Assembly: GCF_026151205.1 (NCBI RefSeq)
Contig: NC_087084.1
Span: forward strand, 9,947,453 to 10,011,452
DNA from: Bolinopsis microptera
Taxonomy: Eukaryota; Ctenophora; Tentaculata; Lobata; Bolinopsidae
DNA: 64,000 nucleotides
Direction: 5' to 3'
Shown here: positions 31,901 to 39,365 of the stretch, in pieces
Layout: every line of letters starts with the position of its first letter
Numbering within the stretch: the first letter of the stretch is position 1
The notes under the pieces: generated by a model
Databases searched by the model: none
What the model saw: only the letters and a program-made list of their open reading frames with translations
What the model was told of the DNA's origin: nothing
Translations under genes and position numbers: made by a program

Positions 31901-32966
31901 ATTCATTCAGGTTAGACTTTTACATCCACGTTATAATACAAGATTAAATGCACGAAATTAGATGTTAGCAATATAAATAACTATAAGTATAATAAGTATA
32001 AGCAGTCGTTCACATAGTCATATATTAATTAAGTGTTCATATCGACATTCAATCTTAAAAGTTCAAATGTTAATGTAAATACTTAAACATTCTGCAAAAT
32101 AAACTACAAATAAAACTGAAACAAGACCGTTTCTTACCAATACCATTTGACAGGACGCTTGGAGATCGTACCACCTGAACCCTAATGGCAAAAAGTTCCG
32201 AGACACCCCCTGGATCTGGGTGGCGGCTAACGACAGGTGTGCAGTCCTATTTTAACAGAATTCACTTGATACATGTTTCGTATCCCAATATCAGAGATAA
32301 TATATATAAATATAATAATTTTCCGCCTTCGGCGGCGCGCGCTTCGCGCGCGAAAAGTGGCATGCAACGTATGTCAAGAATTTACTACTAATCCTAATTT
32401 TACTGAATATTCAGTCCTTATTTTACTAAATTTTAGGTTTATTAAAAAAAGTAAAAAAGAGTAAAAAAGATTACCAAAATTTTAGGTTTAATTTAAATTT
32501 TTGCTTTGTAATATAATCTGATAATATTCTAATTTTAATACGCTCCTCTCTTACTTGCCACCCTAGCTACAAATTCCCGTGACCCGTCTTACTCTTCTAA
32601 TTTTCGTAACTATTAATCATCAATTCTCTTTTGTTGCTAGGCTAGAGGAAAATGAATTCACTGACGTGGAAGGAAGGCCTCTAATTGCTCCAAAGTGGTG
32701 GCCAATGAACCCTGACAACTGGAAAGGCATGGATCCCAGAGGTTGGTTACTAATACTATGATTAATATTATTAATATTATCTTAGTTACCTAGCAACCTA
32801 GTTACAATCACAAGTTTTCTTGAATTATAATATCAAAACTATTTCAGGTCAAGATGAAATCGCTTTCCATCTCTTTTCGGGTTATTGGGATGACAGTTAC
32901 GGATTTATCCCAAGACCATTTGCTTGCGAGTGCAACTTTGAAAAAGACGATTCGGAGAATGCTTAA
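11594..32966 (+). CDS. Secreted modular protein: kringle, VWC, SUEL lectin, EGF, Ig and C-type lectin domains; 31 exons, 1,143 aa
   Basis: Exons: 11594-11651, 11817-11987, 12198-12341, 12681-12836, 13577-13687, 13967-13981, 17741-17833, 18054-18140, 18432-18530, 18782-18877, 19005-19103, 19583-19678, 19997-20017, 20182-20318, 20756-20876, 21014-21093, 23037-23151, 23888-24010, 24310-24459, 25497-25607, 25850-25975, 26310-26394, 27114-27206, 27468-27572, 30158-30258, 30647-30886, 31229-31393, 31780-31910, 32154-32236, 32641-32741, 32848-32966. All junctions are GT-AG and in phase (3,432 nt). Domains (approximate residues): signal peptide [18 protein letters not shown]; kringles 29-111, 125-213, 416-500, 608-694, 695-806 (each split in two; [19 protein letters not shown] type); VWC 219-278, 279-343, 344-408; SUEL lectin 502-607 ([13 protein letters not shown]); EGF 816-850; calcium-type EGF 852-893; Ig 905-992 (DEYTCVVEN); C-type lectin 999-1143 ([19 protein letters not shown]). 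Probably an extracellular matrix or adhesion protein; no transmembrane segment. A plausible polyadenylation signal is AATAAA at 33340. Confidence 0.85.
12558..12674 (+). repeat. Two poly-C runs in the intron before exon 4
   Basis: Runs of about 20 C (near 12561-12580) and 14 C (12661-12674) separated by about 80 bases; the second merges with the acceptor CCCTCTCAG at 12680. Similar runs mark many introns in this window. Confidence 0.7.
13244..13595 (+). repeat. Tandem array spanning the 3' splice site of the kringle-2 C-half exon
   Basis: About 9 units of 39-43 bp: CCCCCATTTGCTAG (intron tail and AG) followed by exon head GTCTAGGGGACCACAACTA and then ATAAAA. The last copy is the real exon 5 (starts 13577), which continues with TTGCAGAGACCC. 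Each unit repeats the acceptor plus 19 nt of coding sequence; the next base then gives AACTAA, a stop in the exon frame. Confidence 0.9.
13698..13809. mobile_element. Rearranged MITE, GGGGTCGTTCACATATTAC family, copy 3
   Basis: Contains GATTACGTAATATGTAAACG followed by ACCCC and, further on, the ATCATTTGGAAACCCCCCTC body and a terminal GTGAACGACCCC. One end is internalised, so this is a truncated or rearranged copy in intron 5 of the modular gene. Confidence 0.6.
14117..17044 (-). CDS. Small secreted protein with three hevein-like Cys-rich repeats, nested antisense in an intron
   Basis: Minus-strand exons: 16957-17044, 16635-16795, 16433-16544, 14460-14626, 14117-14284. All are GT-AG and in phase, 696 nt, 231 aa. 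Exon 1 gives a signal peptide ([19 protein letters not shown]). The mature part has three repeats of one pattern: WRxDxRCG, LxNGxxAxCDP, then CCSxxGWCG, HCxCxxC. Examples are [38 protein letters not shown] and [10 protein letters not shown]. CCSxxGWCG is the core of hevein-type chitin-binding domains, so binding of chitin or another glycan is inferred, not shown. The C terminus is basic ([12 protein letters not shown]). The gene lies wholly inside intron 6 (13982-17740) of the plus-strand modular gene. Its third intron opens with a 1.5 kb array built from its own splice donor. Confidence 0.8.
14926..16457 (-). repeat. 42-bp tandem array spanning the 5' splice site of hevein-like exon 3
   Basis: About 36 copies. 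In gene orientation each unit is exon tail CAATGCGACCCTTACCATCC, TCAAG, then donor GTATTTTAGCCTGCTCA. The true exon ends at 16433 and the array fills the start of intron 3. Because 42 is divisible by 3 and no stop falls in the exon frame, each unit reads in frame as [14 protein letters not shown]; other frames are open too, which produces long but meaningless reading frames on both strands. A few copies differ by T/C in the exon part or carry short insertions (15435, 15899, 15953, 16288). Confidence 0.92.
17356..17741 (+). repeat. 76-bp tandem array ending at the 3' splice site of the first VWC exon
   Basis: About 5 copies containing GGAACAGTGAGTCCACC, CTCATTCTCTTGACAG and the acceptor CTCTTCTCTTCGTAG. 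The final acceptor (17740) serves exon 7. Each unit also has a donor-like ACA/GTGAGT 14 nt after its acceptor, so each looks like a complete decoy microexon; it resembles the donor end of the real 15-nt exon 6 (CGAAACA/GTGAGT). Confidence 0.85.
19122..19268 (+). repeat. 13-bp minisatellite GTTCCTTAGTAAC
   Basis: About 11 copies, starting some 20 bases after the donor of VWC exon 11. Purely intronic. Confidence 0.85.
19712..19751 (+). repeat. Poly-G tract of about 40 bases
   Basis: Nearly uninterrupted G about 33 bases after the donor of exon 12. It is a strong candidate for G-quadruplex formation, and its assembled length may be unreliable. Confidence 0.8.
20844..20909 (+). repeat. Two-copy 33-bp duplication of exon end and splice donor (kringle 3)
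   Basis: The last 33 nt of exon 15, TGTGATGTGCCCTCTTGTAG plus ACTACTAG and flank, with its donor GTAAG, occur twice in a row. Donors lie at 20877 and 20910. The downstream donor would add 11 codons in frame ([11 protein letters not shown]), duplicating the last kringle Cys. It looks like an array at its first step. Confidence 0.9.
21195..22125 (+). repeat. 34-bp minisatellite with a near-palindromic core
   Basis: About 27 copies of CTTAACGTGATACCAATAGA plus GTGAAACGTTCACC in intron 16 of the modular gene. GTGAAACGTTCAC is almost self-complementary, and a G/C variant (GTGATAC or GTCATAC) alternates in blocks. Confidence 0.92.
22390..22795 (+). repeat. Three longer tandem copies with CCGGTTT motif
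   Basis: About 120-150 bp each, sharing TTATCACTCAAC, CACAAACCGGTTT, TTCCAACTCTCACTACC and ATGATATGAGATATCTTAAC. A related single copy is at 29695-29830 (AACCGGTTTGGCGGTTT, TGCTGCTGCCAGTAAAATGA), so the family is dispersed. Confidence 0.75.
23108..23584 (+). repeat. 48-bp tandem array spanning the 5' splice site of SUEL exon 17
   Basis: The exon end TACTCCAACTCCAGCTTCTG, TAACTCTACAGTTCAGACATCAG and donor GTTAG are repeated about ten times, so each unit is 43 nt of coding plus GTTAG. The first copy (ACAGTT) is the true exon, ending at 23151; later copies read ACTGTT. Use of a later donor would meet TAG right after the first junction. Confidence 0.92.
24484..25496 (+). repeat. 58-bp tandem array spanning the 3' splice site of the kringle-4 C-half exon
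   Basis: About 17 copies of GACTAATATTTAAAAACCCC, AG, then exon head GAGTTGGAGAACACAACTAC, TGCAGAGACCCGGACAG. Two unit types alternate (TGCAGAGACCCGGAC and TTTAGAGACCCAGAG). The last acceptor leads into exon 20 at 25497, which continues GGAAGGGAAGCCC. Each unit encodes the start of the kringle C-half ([13 protein letters not shown]). Confidence 0.92.
26704..26785 (+). repeat. AACTAATT microsatellite
   Basis: A run of AACTAATTAACTAATT repeats directly before the tRNA-like head of the adjacent SINE candidate. Similar stretches occur in the VWC introns. Confidence 0.8.
26786..27060 (+). mobile_element. tRNA-derived SINE candidate
   Basis: Has a pol III A-box-like TGGCCTAGTGGTTAGAGC and a perfect B box GGTTCGAATCC at 26834-26844, spaced as in a tRNA. 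The acceptor and anticodon stems do not form a proper tRNA: the anticodon arm CCTTCTGTACAGAAGG is a palindrome leaving a 6-base loop. An unrelated body follows to about 27060. It lies in intron 22 of the modular gene. Confidence 0.6.
27556..27716 (+). repeat. Tandem array spanning the 5' splice site of exon 24
   Basis: Five copies of exon end GACTGCTACATTAACAA plus donor GTTAGTGGGGGG, with the G run varying between copies. The first is the true exon (ends 27572). Later copies have CTATATT for CTACATT, and the last carries an extra AAATTT. Confidence 0.9.
27891..29192 (-). CDS. M24 (creatinase/aminopeptidase-P fold) hydrolase, ectoine-hydrolase-like, nested antisense
   Basis: Two exons on the minus strand: 29028-29192 ([18 protein letters not shown] to GGCVQ) and 27891-28901 ([16 protein letters not shown] to the stop), in phase, 391 aa. 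An alternative in-frame ATG lies further upstream; MEEL was preferred as the compact N-terminal start. The N-terminal half (residues 1-175) is the creatinase N-domain; the pita-bread catalytic domain runs from about 180. The segment where metallopeptidases carry metal-binding Asp residues reads [17 protein letters not shown], and the late Glu motif reads GFSDTVLVT, so the usual metal ligands look incomplete, as in creatinase or DoeA-like enzymes. A hydrolase of a small N-substituted substrate is likelier than a Pro-peptidase. It lies in intron 24 of the modular gene. Confidence 0.85.
28967..29024 (-). repeat. GAAAGT hexanucleotide microsatellite
   Basis: About nine GAAAGT units (with one CTTGAAAGT break) in the short intron of the M24 gene, beginning directly after its splice donor. 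Confidence 0.85.
30018..30070. repeat. Short inverted repeat, possible hairpin
   Basis: GGCATCTACAATTCATGTCC pairs with GGACATGAACTATAGATGCC, 18 of 20 positions, around a 13-base AT loop. Intronic; it may be a small foldback element. Confidence 0.7.
30284..30335 (-). mobile_element. Small fragment related to the Penelope-like relic at 33.5 kb
   Basis: Shares ACGGCCCCAACGTTAATGTG with 33514-33535, and the minus-strand reading KSHINVGAV matches ESHINVGAV there. Too short for independent classification. Confidence 0.4.
30895..31070 (+). repeat. 18-bp minisatellite TTACTGAAGTTGTCCTGG
   Basis: About ten copies starting within ten bases of the donor of exon 26. Variants have GAATGTGTCC. Intronic, although frames stay open on both strands. 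Confidence 0.85.
31446..31642. mobile_element. Possible MITE with ACCTTATCGGA ends
   Basis: ACCTTATCGGA at the left is matched by TCCGATAAGGT at the right, with repeats GACATTAAAATGAACGC inside. Intronic. Confidence 0.5.
32323..32352. repeat. Pair of GC hairpins with TTCG loops
   Basis: CCGCCTTCGGCGG followed at once by CGCGCGCTTCGCGCGCG inside an otherwise AT-rich intron of the C-type lectin region. Each half is self-complementary around a TTCG loop. Confidence 0.7.
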
Positions 32967-33513
32967 GCAAAATTTTTGTTCACGAATGACGAATTTTCAA
33001 GAAAGGCTAAAAGTAAAAACAGTTAATTCTTCATAGATCTCGACATCGTCTTTGATCTTTTACGATAAAGAAGGGATAACTATAAGTGACCAAATGATAA
33101 ATTTTATGAACATTGGTACGGTTTATCATTCTTGTTCATCGTAGAAAATTGTATTTTACTTTTAGTGGTAAATAGTCGTGGTTAAGAAATAACTTTAGTA
33201 TAAATATAATAGTTTTTGCGCAAGTCGCTGAGAGATTTGTAGTATGGTTTGGGGTATTTATTTTCTGCAAGTCTGTCACATTACACATTAATTGATATCA
33301 AATATGTTGTATGTTACGTAATCAAACATTCTCTCTGTAAATAAATGAAAAATTCTGATCTTTCCCATAAAATTCGAAAATTTTACACCTCATTGTTTTA
33401 TTTTCAAACCTTAACAAGGAGTAGAACATGCTTGTTCTAGTAATTTAAGTTTGAATTACGAATTACAAAGAAAACTAATATATGTTGTTTTAGACGGCCC
33501 AAGCGTTTTTTAG

Positions 33514-33750
33514 ACGGCCCCAACGTTAATGTGACTCTTGCTTTCCTACATACGACTGTTTACAAGTTCTACACTCCATTAAATAAATAATGTTATTACT
33601 CTGACAAGTTATATATTTAGTAATAGGGAAAACTTGTTTGGAATGGTGACTACTAAATTTGGAACAAGGGGACAGGAAACTTTGCTTACAAACATAGCAT
33701 TTTCCACAGGCATGGCACCCTGCGTTGTCAGCCTCCCGAACAGCCGGCAA
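33514..33750 (-). mobile_element. Penelope-like retroelement fragment (Cys-rich/GIY-YIG linker)
   Basis: Minus-strand reading gives GCHACGKCYVCKQSF, FPITKYITCQSNNIIYL and CRTCKQSYVGKQ. This is the pattern (CxxC, then I-C-S-NIIYL, then C-C--YVG) found just before and at the start of the GIY-YIG endonuclease of Penelope-like elements. Only about 75 codons remain; no reverse transcriptase is visible nearby. Confidence 0.6.
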
Positions 33751-34534
33751 TATTGCAGCGTCTGGTTCAAGAAATTGACTGGCAGTGGTTATATATATAT
33801 ATGGACACGTTCATTGAAGTTTGAGGATATTGGTAAATATTGGTGACCCTACTGAATGGCACGATGATGTAAAATGTGTCACACTATGAAACTATATAAA
33901 CCCTCTAACCCTAAGATAATCGTTTCATCCTCTAGATAAACTTTGTCGCATAACGATATCTTTATCAGACGATAAGATATCGCTTAAATGCGGCTGGCAG
34001 TGAGTTGTAAACTTTGTCACACTATAAAAACGTGACGGAGTTTATATGGACCCCTTGTTGCCGTGTTTGACCAAATTTTCGAATTTCCAATTCATAGAAT
34101 AGTTGTATATGACTATTATCTACATATTTACCGACTTTTTTCCTTAAATGGTAGCACCATGTAAACTCCGTCACACATTTAAGAAATTTATATGAGGGAT
34201 GTTTATGACATTCTGACAAGAAATGCCGAATAGTCTAGCATTATTTTGTGAGCTGAATGTGTTTGGAATTGTTCACATATTTCATTGTTATAGGCAAATA
34301 CAAACACAGAAGGCAGAAATAGGTAAATTTAGTCACATAAATTTGTATGATATCTCAACATGTGTGAAATTGAGTAAATATTAGTATACCAACTTAAACA
34401 CCCTATATTACGTACTATGGATCAATTAACAATATTTCAACCATACGCCGGTCATATAAATTATTATATGGCAGTGATATGTTAACATTGGATAAATTTC
34501 AACACCTGAACAGGGTAAACATTTGTAAATTTCG

Positions 34535-35640
34535 TCACAAAAAAATATTATAACTTTATTTGCTATTTGTTGGTAAAATAACTAGTTTATCGACATAGGT
34601 ATGGTGATAAAGTAACATTATATCCTAATCGAGGTATGATTCTTCAAAATAGGGGGAAAGAAATGTAAATTTCGTCACATCAGCCATTGCATTATTTAGA
34701 TAGATTTTCTTTCATATCAACAGTCCTTATTATAGTTAGAATGGATTTATACAGGGAATAGAGAAACCCATGCCAATTTTTCATCACATTGAAATTATAC
34801 TGTTGTGGCAGGAAAAGTAAATTTCGTCACATTTCAGTAACTTAGTAAAATTAAACTCAGCATTGTTAAACTTGAGTTCTAATTTGCTGAACAATAACCA
34901 ACCAATAATTCCTGGAAGAAAATTGAATTTTAACTGAGATATGGTTCTTAAAAATAGGGGCAAGAAATGTAAATTTCGTCACATACGTCATTTTAAAATT
35001 TAGATAGATTTTCTTTCATGTCAATAGTCCTTATTATAGTCGGAATAGATTTATACAAGAAATGTAGAAACCCATGCCAATTTTTCATCACATTGAAATT
35101 ATACTGTTGGGGCAGGAAAAGTGAATTTCGTCACATTTCAGTAACTTAGTAAAATTAAACTCAGCATTGTTAAACTTGAGTTCTAATTTGCTGAACAATA
35201 ACCAACCAATAATCTCTGAAAGAAAATTGAATTTTAACCGAGGTATGGTTCTTCAAAATAGGGGCAAGAAATGTAAATTTCGTCACATACGTCATTTTAT
35301 AATTTAGATAGATTTCTTTCATATCAATAGTCCTTATTATAGTTGGAATGGATTTATACAAGAAATGTAGAAACCCATGCCAATTTTTAGTCACATTGAA
35401 ATTATACTGTTGGGGCAGGAAAAGTGAATTTTGTCACATTTCAGTAACTTAGTAAAATTAAACTCAGCATTGTTAAACTTGAGTTCTAATTTGCTGAACA
35501 ATAACCAACCAATAATTCCTGGAAGAACATTGAATTCTAACAGAGGTATGGTTCTTCAAAATAGGGTCAAGAAATGTAAATTTCATCACATACGTCATTG
35601 TAAAATTAAGATACAATTTCTTTCACGTGAACAGTCCTAA
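34535..35640 (+). repeat. About 304-bp tandem repeat inside the 2.9-kb element
   Basis: Some 3.5 units; CAGTAACTTAGTAAAATTAA starts at 34834, 35139 and 35442. Each unit contains two GTAAATTTCGTCACA-type motifs about 150 bases apart. Confidence 0.85.
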
Positions 35641-35756
35641 TTACAGTCTGAAATAAGTAATACAGAGATACAGGAAATATAAAAACCCCTGCCCATTTTA
35701 TAATGTACGTAATATGTTAATCACAGACTATTTCATACTATAATCATTGTTTCCAA

Positions 35757-36090
35757 ATTTAACCTATTTACGATGTCGTATCATTTTGTGACGATGTTTA
35801 CATCAACTGCCCTATACTTGAATCAACTGTATCCGTGTATCGTCCTTATATAGAGTTTTCCCGCAAAATTTAACCTATTTACGATGTCGTATCATTTTGT
35901 GAAGATGTTTACATCAACTGCCCTATACTTGAATCAACTGTATCCGTGTATCGTCCTTATATAGAGTTTTCCCGCAAAATTTAACTTATTTATGATGTCG
36001 TATCATTTTGTGACGATGTTTACATCAACTGCCCTATACTTGAATCAACTGTATCCGTGTATCGTCATTATATAGAGTTTTCCCGCCTTC
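35757..36090 (+). repeat. About 115-bp tandem repeat, three copies
   Basis: AACCTATTTACGATGTCGTA, TGACGATGTTTACATCAAC and TCGTCCTTATATAGAGTTTT recur three times with few changes, inside the same element. Confidence 0.85.
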
Positions 36091-36672
36091 CAAACCAAAA
36101 TCAGATATTTAAATGATTTCGGAAATCCACCCAGAATTTCAAATTCCATATAATGTGACAGAATTTACATCATTTCCCAATAACCAAGTGCATGTATTTG
36201 CTAACTTTTCAAAACAACATATTTTAGGGCTATGATTGGCAGAAGAACCATCAAATAATGAGTTGAAAGGGTTTTGAGGAAACCTCACAGAAGAAAAGAG
36301 GTCTCGTATTCTGAGTGTGACAAAGTTTACGAAATATTGCCTTAAAGCCGTTCGATTACTGCCCTTTAGGCCTACGTTGTATCATAATTGTTAGATTGAC
36401 CTAATCTACTATATTTTAGACCAAAAAATGCTAATTGGGCAGCTATGGTAAACAATGTCACAAAAATGTGACATTTTTTACATTATAGTGCCTAAAAGCA
36501 ATTAATTTTATTTCTGAGCAGTGCACATGGGAGTATGGGTCACGTGGCTAATGTTCAGCACTTATGAACACGCTAGATTAATAGATGCTCAAATTAAGCC
36601 ACTATCGTCGAAAACGCTATTTTAGAAATTTACCAATATCCTCAAACTTCAATGAACGTGTCCATATATATG

Positions 36673-38253
36673 TATATAAATATATATATATATTCGCGCG
36701 TTTCTGCTAATAGTAATTCTAGAATGCTGAAAAAGAACACCTTAGGCTCGCATTGCATTTGATGAGATATGCCTTCAGTCTTTTAAATAATGTCTTTCTT
36801 CTTTTCCTTACGGGCTTATCACCTGGACATGATGATGAACTGTACAGTGTCTTGACAGTGACAATTAATAATTCAATTCGCCCGCAATGATTCAGTATTT
36901 AGTAAGCCGACATTTCCCGGGCCTCAGGATATCATTAATCATATTATGTTCATAAACGTAACATGACTTGAGATAATTTATTAGACGACGCTCAGTCTGT
37001 CATTTAGCTACATCTTCATTCGGAGCTGAGATTCTAATGATTTATCATAATAGCCCTGAGATACCCGTAAAATATTTGTTCCAACTCGGCTCGCGTCCTG
37101 GTATGTTATAAACCTACAAAGATACCCATAACCCAGGTAAATAGATTAGTCGAAATGACAGGCTGAGCATCGCCCACTGCCCAGTACCAGTATTTGATTA
37201 TGACATTACCATATTAGGAAGCTGGTAATTTATTTCTTTACACGTTTAGTTAGCGAATGATTCAATATCATGTAACGGCAAAATGGATATTGGATACAAA
37301 GTACAGTCCTGCGGTAAATAAGGGTTAGTCACGTGATATCTAATTTAAGATTTGTTTGAAGAAAGTTTCCAATAAACAATATAGCTGGTAGCTTGGGAGG
37401 ATTCATAAATTGTCAATTGTTTATTAAGCTTAACTGTTTATTAAGCTTAACTCGATATCTTAGCGTATCGCTGAAATTTTGCATGACTATAATATAATTT
37501 TACTTGATTGACGGTGTCAATTCAGATCGCAGCTCGGCGAGGCCCATACCAGTGGCGCATTCTGCCAATCTAGCGAGAAGCATAATTGAGTGCGCGGCCC
37601 AGTAACGCATCGCGCTACAATAATTTTATTTTTACATGACTATTTTCTATCTGACTTGTGACTGCTTTTTCATAGCCATGGTACGATATGAGTAAAATAT
37701 AATCATATTCTACTTCTAGTAATATTGAGGCCGATCGAGGGAAACCGGAAGAATGAAGATATAAGTCGCGCGTTTTTGGTAGCGCGCATCCGCAAACCAT
37801 AAAACAATACTCATGGAATCTAGGTATGCATAATTCGATTCGAACTTCTAGTCGGTAATGAAATTTGCGCTCGACGTAACCGGTAACAACGCGTAGGCTT
37901 GAGAGCGACCAATTTTAATTTAATTTAAAATTAATTTGAATATTTTTTCAACAAGAATCTTTTTATCGGTTATTAACATATTTTGACTAAGTTTTAAATT
38001 CCTCGATGCCTGAGTATTTGCCACTATCTAATCCACAGCCGCAGTTATAATATTATAAAGTTATCATATTATATTGACTCGACGGGTTTGATTGTACGCG
38101 CGCTATACTATTTATTGCTCTATCCAGATCCCTCTCGCTTGCAGTAGCGCGCGCGACCGCCAAAAGAAGCGCGTCACGCAGTGCGCGTAGACTCATGACT
38201 AGGTGATAAGGTGATTGCTACTTAGTCTAAACTGTAAACTTAATTTAACTCTT
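36673..38253. other. Intergenic, with one MITE relic
   Basis: No gene recognised. 36987-37183 carries inverted GCTCAGTCTGTCATTTAGC and CGAAATGACAGGCTGAGC from the same MITE family as 51182-51328. A GC-richer patch near 38090-38190 (GCGCGCGACCGCC) shows no coding pattern. Confidence 0.4.
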
Positions 38254-38351
38254 TTAGTTTATAATATAAGTTGCAATAATAACAGATTTATGGAGACTGG
38301 AGTAAGTATTCAAAGTAACCTGCACCGAGAAGGAATTACGTTTCAACTTAC

Positions 38352-39037
38352 CAATATAAAATATGTCCATCGTGCATATAGCACTCAGTGAGCAATGGTG
38401 TGTCAGACAGGTCACTGAGCAGGAGGGCACCGTTCCATCAGATTCTACTCCAGCCGGTTGGGACCACCAAGGAGTGTAGAACAGACAGTCTTTCATTGTG
38501 TAGCCGTCATCACACTTGAGACTGCCAGTTTTACCTTTATCCACTCTGTGTCTGTTTTTGAGTAGGACTTGGAACTTTTCACTGTTCTTCCGACAGGTTG
38601 CCTGACTCTGAAAGTTGTTGTTTATAAACATTTGGGAATAATAACAAATAAAAGCTATCTCAGTACATATCAGTAGAAGCTATTCTAATTCTAAACGTTT
38701 TAACGTTGAAGAGGTGCAGATTGTTAGGCCCAACAGTCCACTAGATTTGCACTAGGGTTTGCACATCTTAAGAGAAAACCTATTGCCGTCTCACCTGAAC
38801 TCCTGTAGCACCTTTTGTAAATGCAGCACAGCCACCATCTTCAAAGTAAAGCCCTTCTGAGATGCTGTCGGTGCTACCCTCTGCTAACTTGCAACCAATC
38901 ATGGTGTATCCATCAGGGCATTTAGCGGTTGTTTTAGCATCATTTTTAGCTGCACTTAAAGGGCTGATGACTGTTTTTATGTCATCTCCACAGACAAGTT
39001 GGGATTCTAAAAGGATGAGCAGCAGAATTATCCTCAT
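38352..39037 (-). CDS. Small secreted protein with two CxDGYTMxxC repeats, 3' end uncertain
   Basis: Exon 1 is 38795-39037: signal peptide MRIILLLILLESQLVCG, then KCPDGYTMIGCKL. Exon 2 is 38352-38607: SQATCRKNSEKF, then KCDDGYTMKDCLFY and CSVTCLTHHCSLSAIC. The CAG/GTGAGA donor and TTTCAG acceptor join in phase. The two tandem C-DGYTM--C units distantly recall the Cys-rich C-terminal repeats of PCSK9 (CPEGxTLTGC), but no family can be claimed. An upstream ATG at 39094 would place 19 residues before the signal sequence. A good donor ends exon 2 (ATTG/GTAAG), yet no later exon was found; without splicing, the frame ends at 38254. The protein is probably extracellular; its function is unknown. 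Confidence 0.55.
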
Positions 39038-39365
39038 CTTTGCTCGTCGAAATGAATCCAGGAATAAGGAAAACTTTCGAAATTCCTGTGCCATCTATTA
39101 AAATATTGCTTTAATAGTCACAGAAGTGGGAATGAAATACAAAATATTTTATAAATTAATAAGCCTGTGAAGTCAAGTTACTTTGTTTAAAAACACTGCC
39201 AAGTTTTCTGTAAAGTCTTTGAAGACGAACTTTCTTGCTTTATGACTAATTATTTTTGTCTTAAATGGATAAAATTCCGTTAAAAATTACAATCTAGTCA
39301 GTTCGACAAAGCACTGAAAATCACTCTCAAATTGAGTTGTTGATATATCACAAAACATGTCCACC

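Larger units (their letters stand above)
33791..36672. mobile_element. 2.9-kb non-autonomous element with 47-bp terminal inverted repeats
   Basis: The left end, ATATATGGACACGTTCATTG plus AAGTTTGAGGATATTGGTAA, is repeated inverted at 36627-36672, both next to TA-rich DNA. No coding was found. The interior carries many copies of a motif close to GTAAATTTCGTCACA, about 12 in direct orientation in the left two thirds and 3 inverted near the right end, as expected for subterminal transposase-binding sites. A solo copy of the terminus lies at 46086-46130. Confidence 0.75.
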
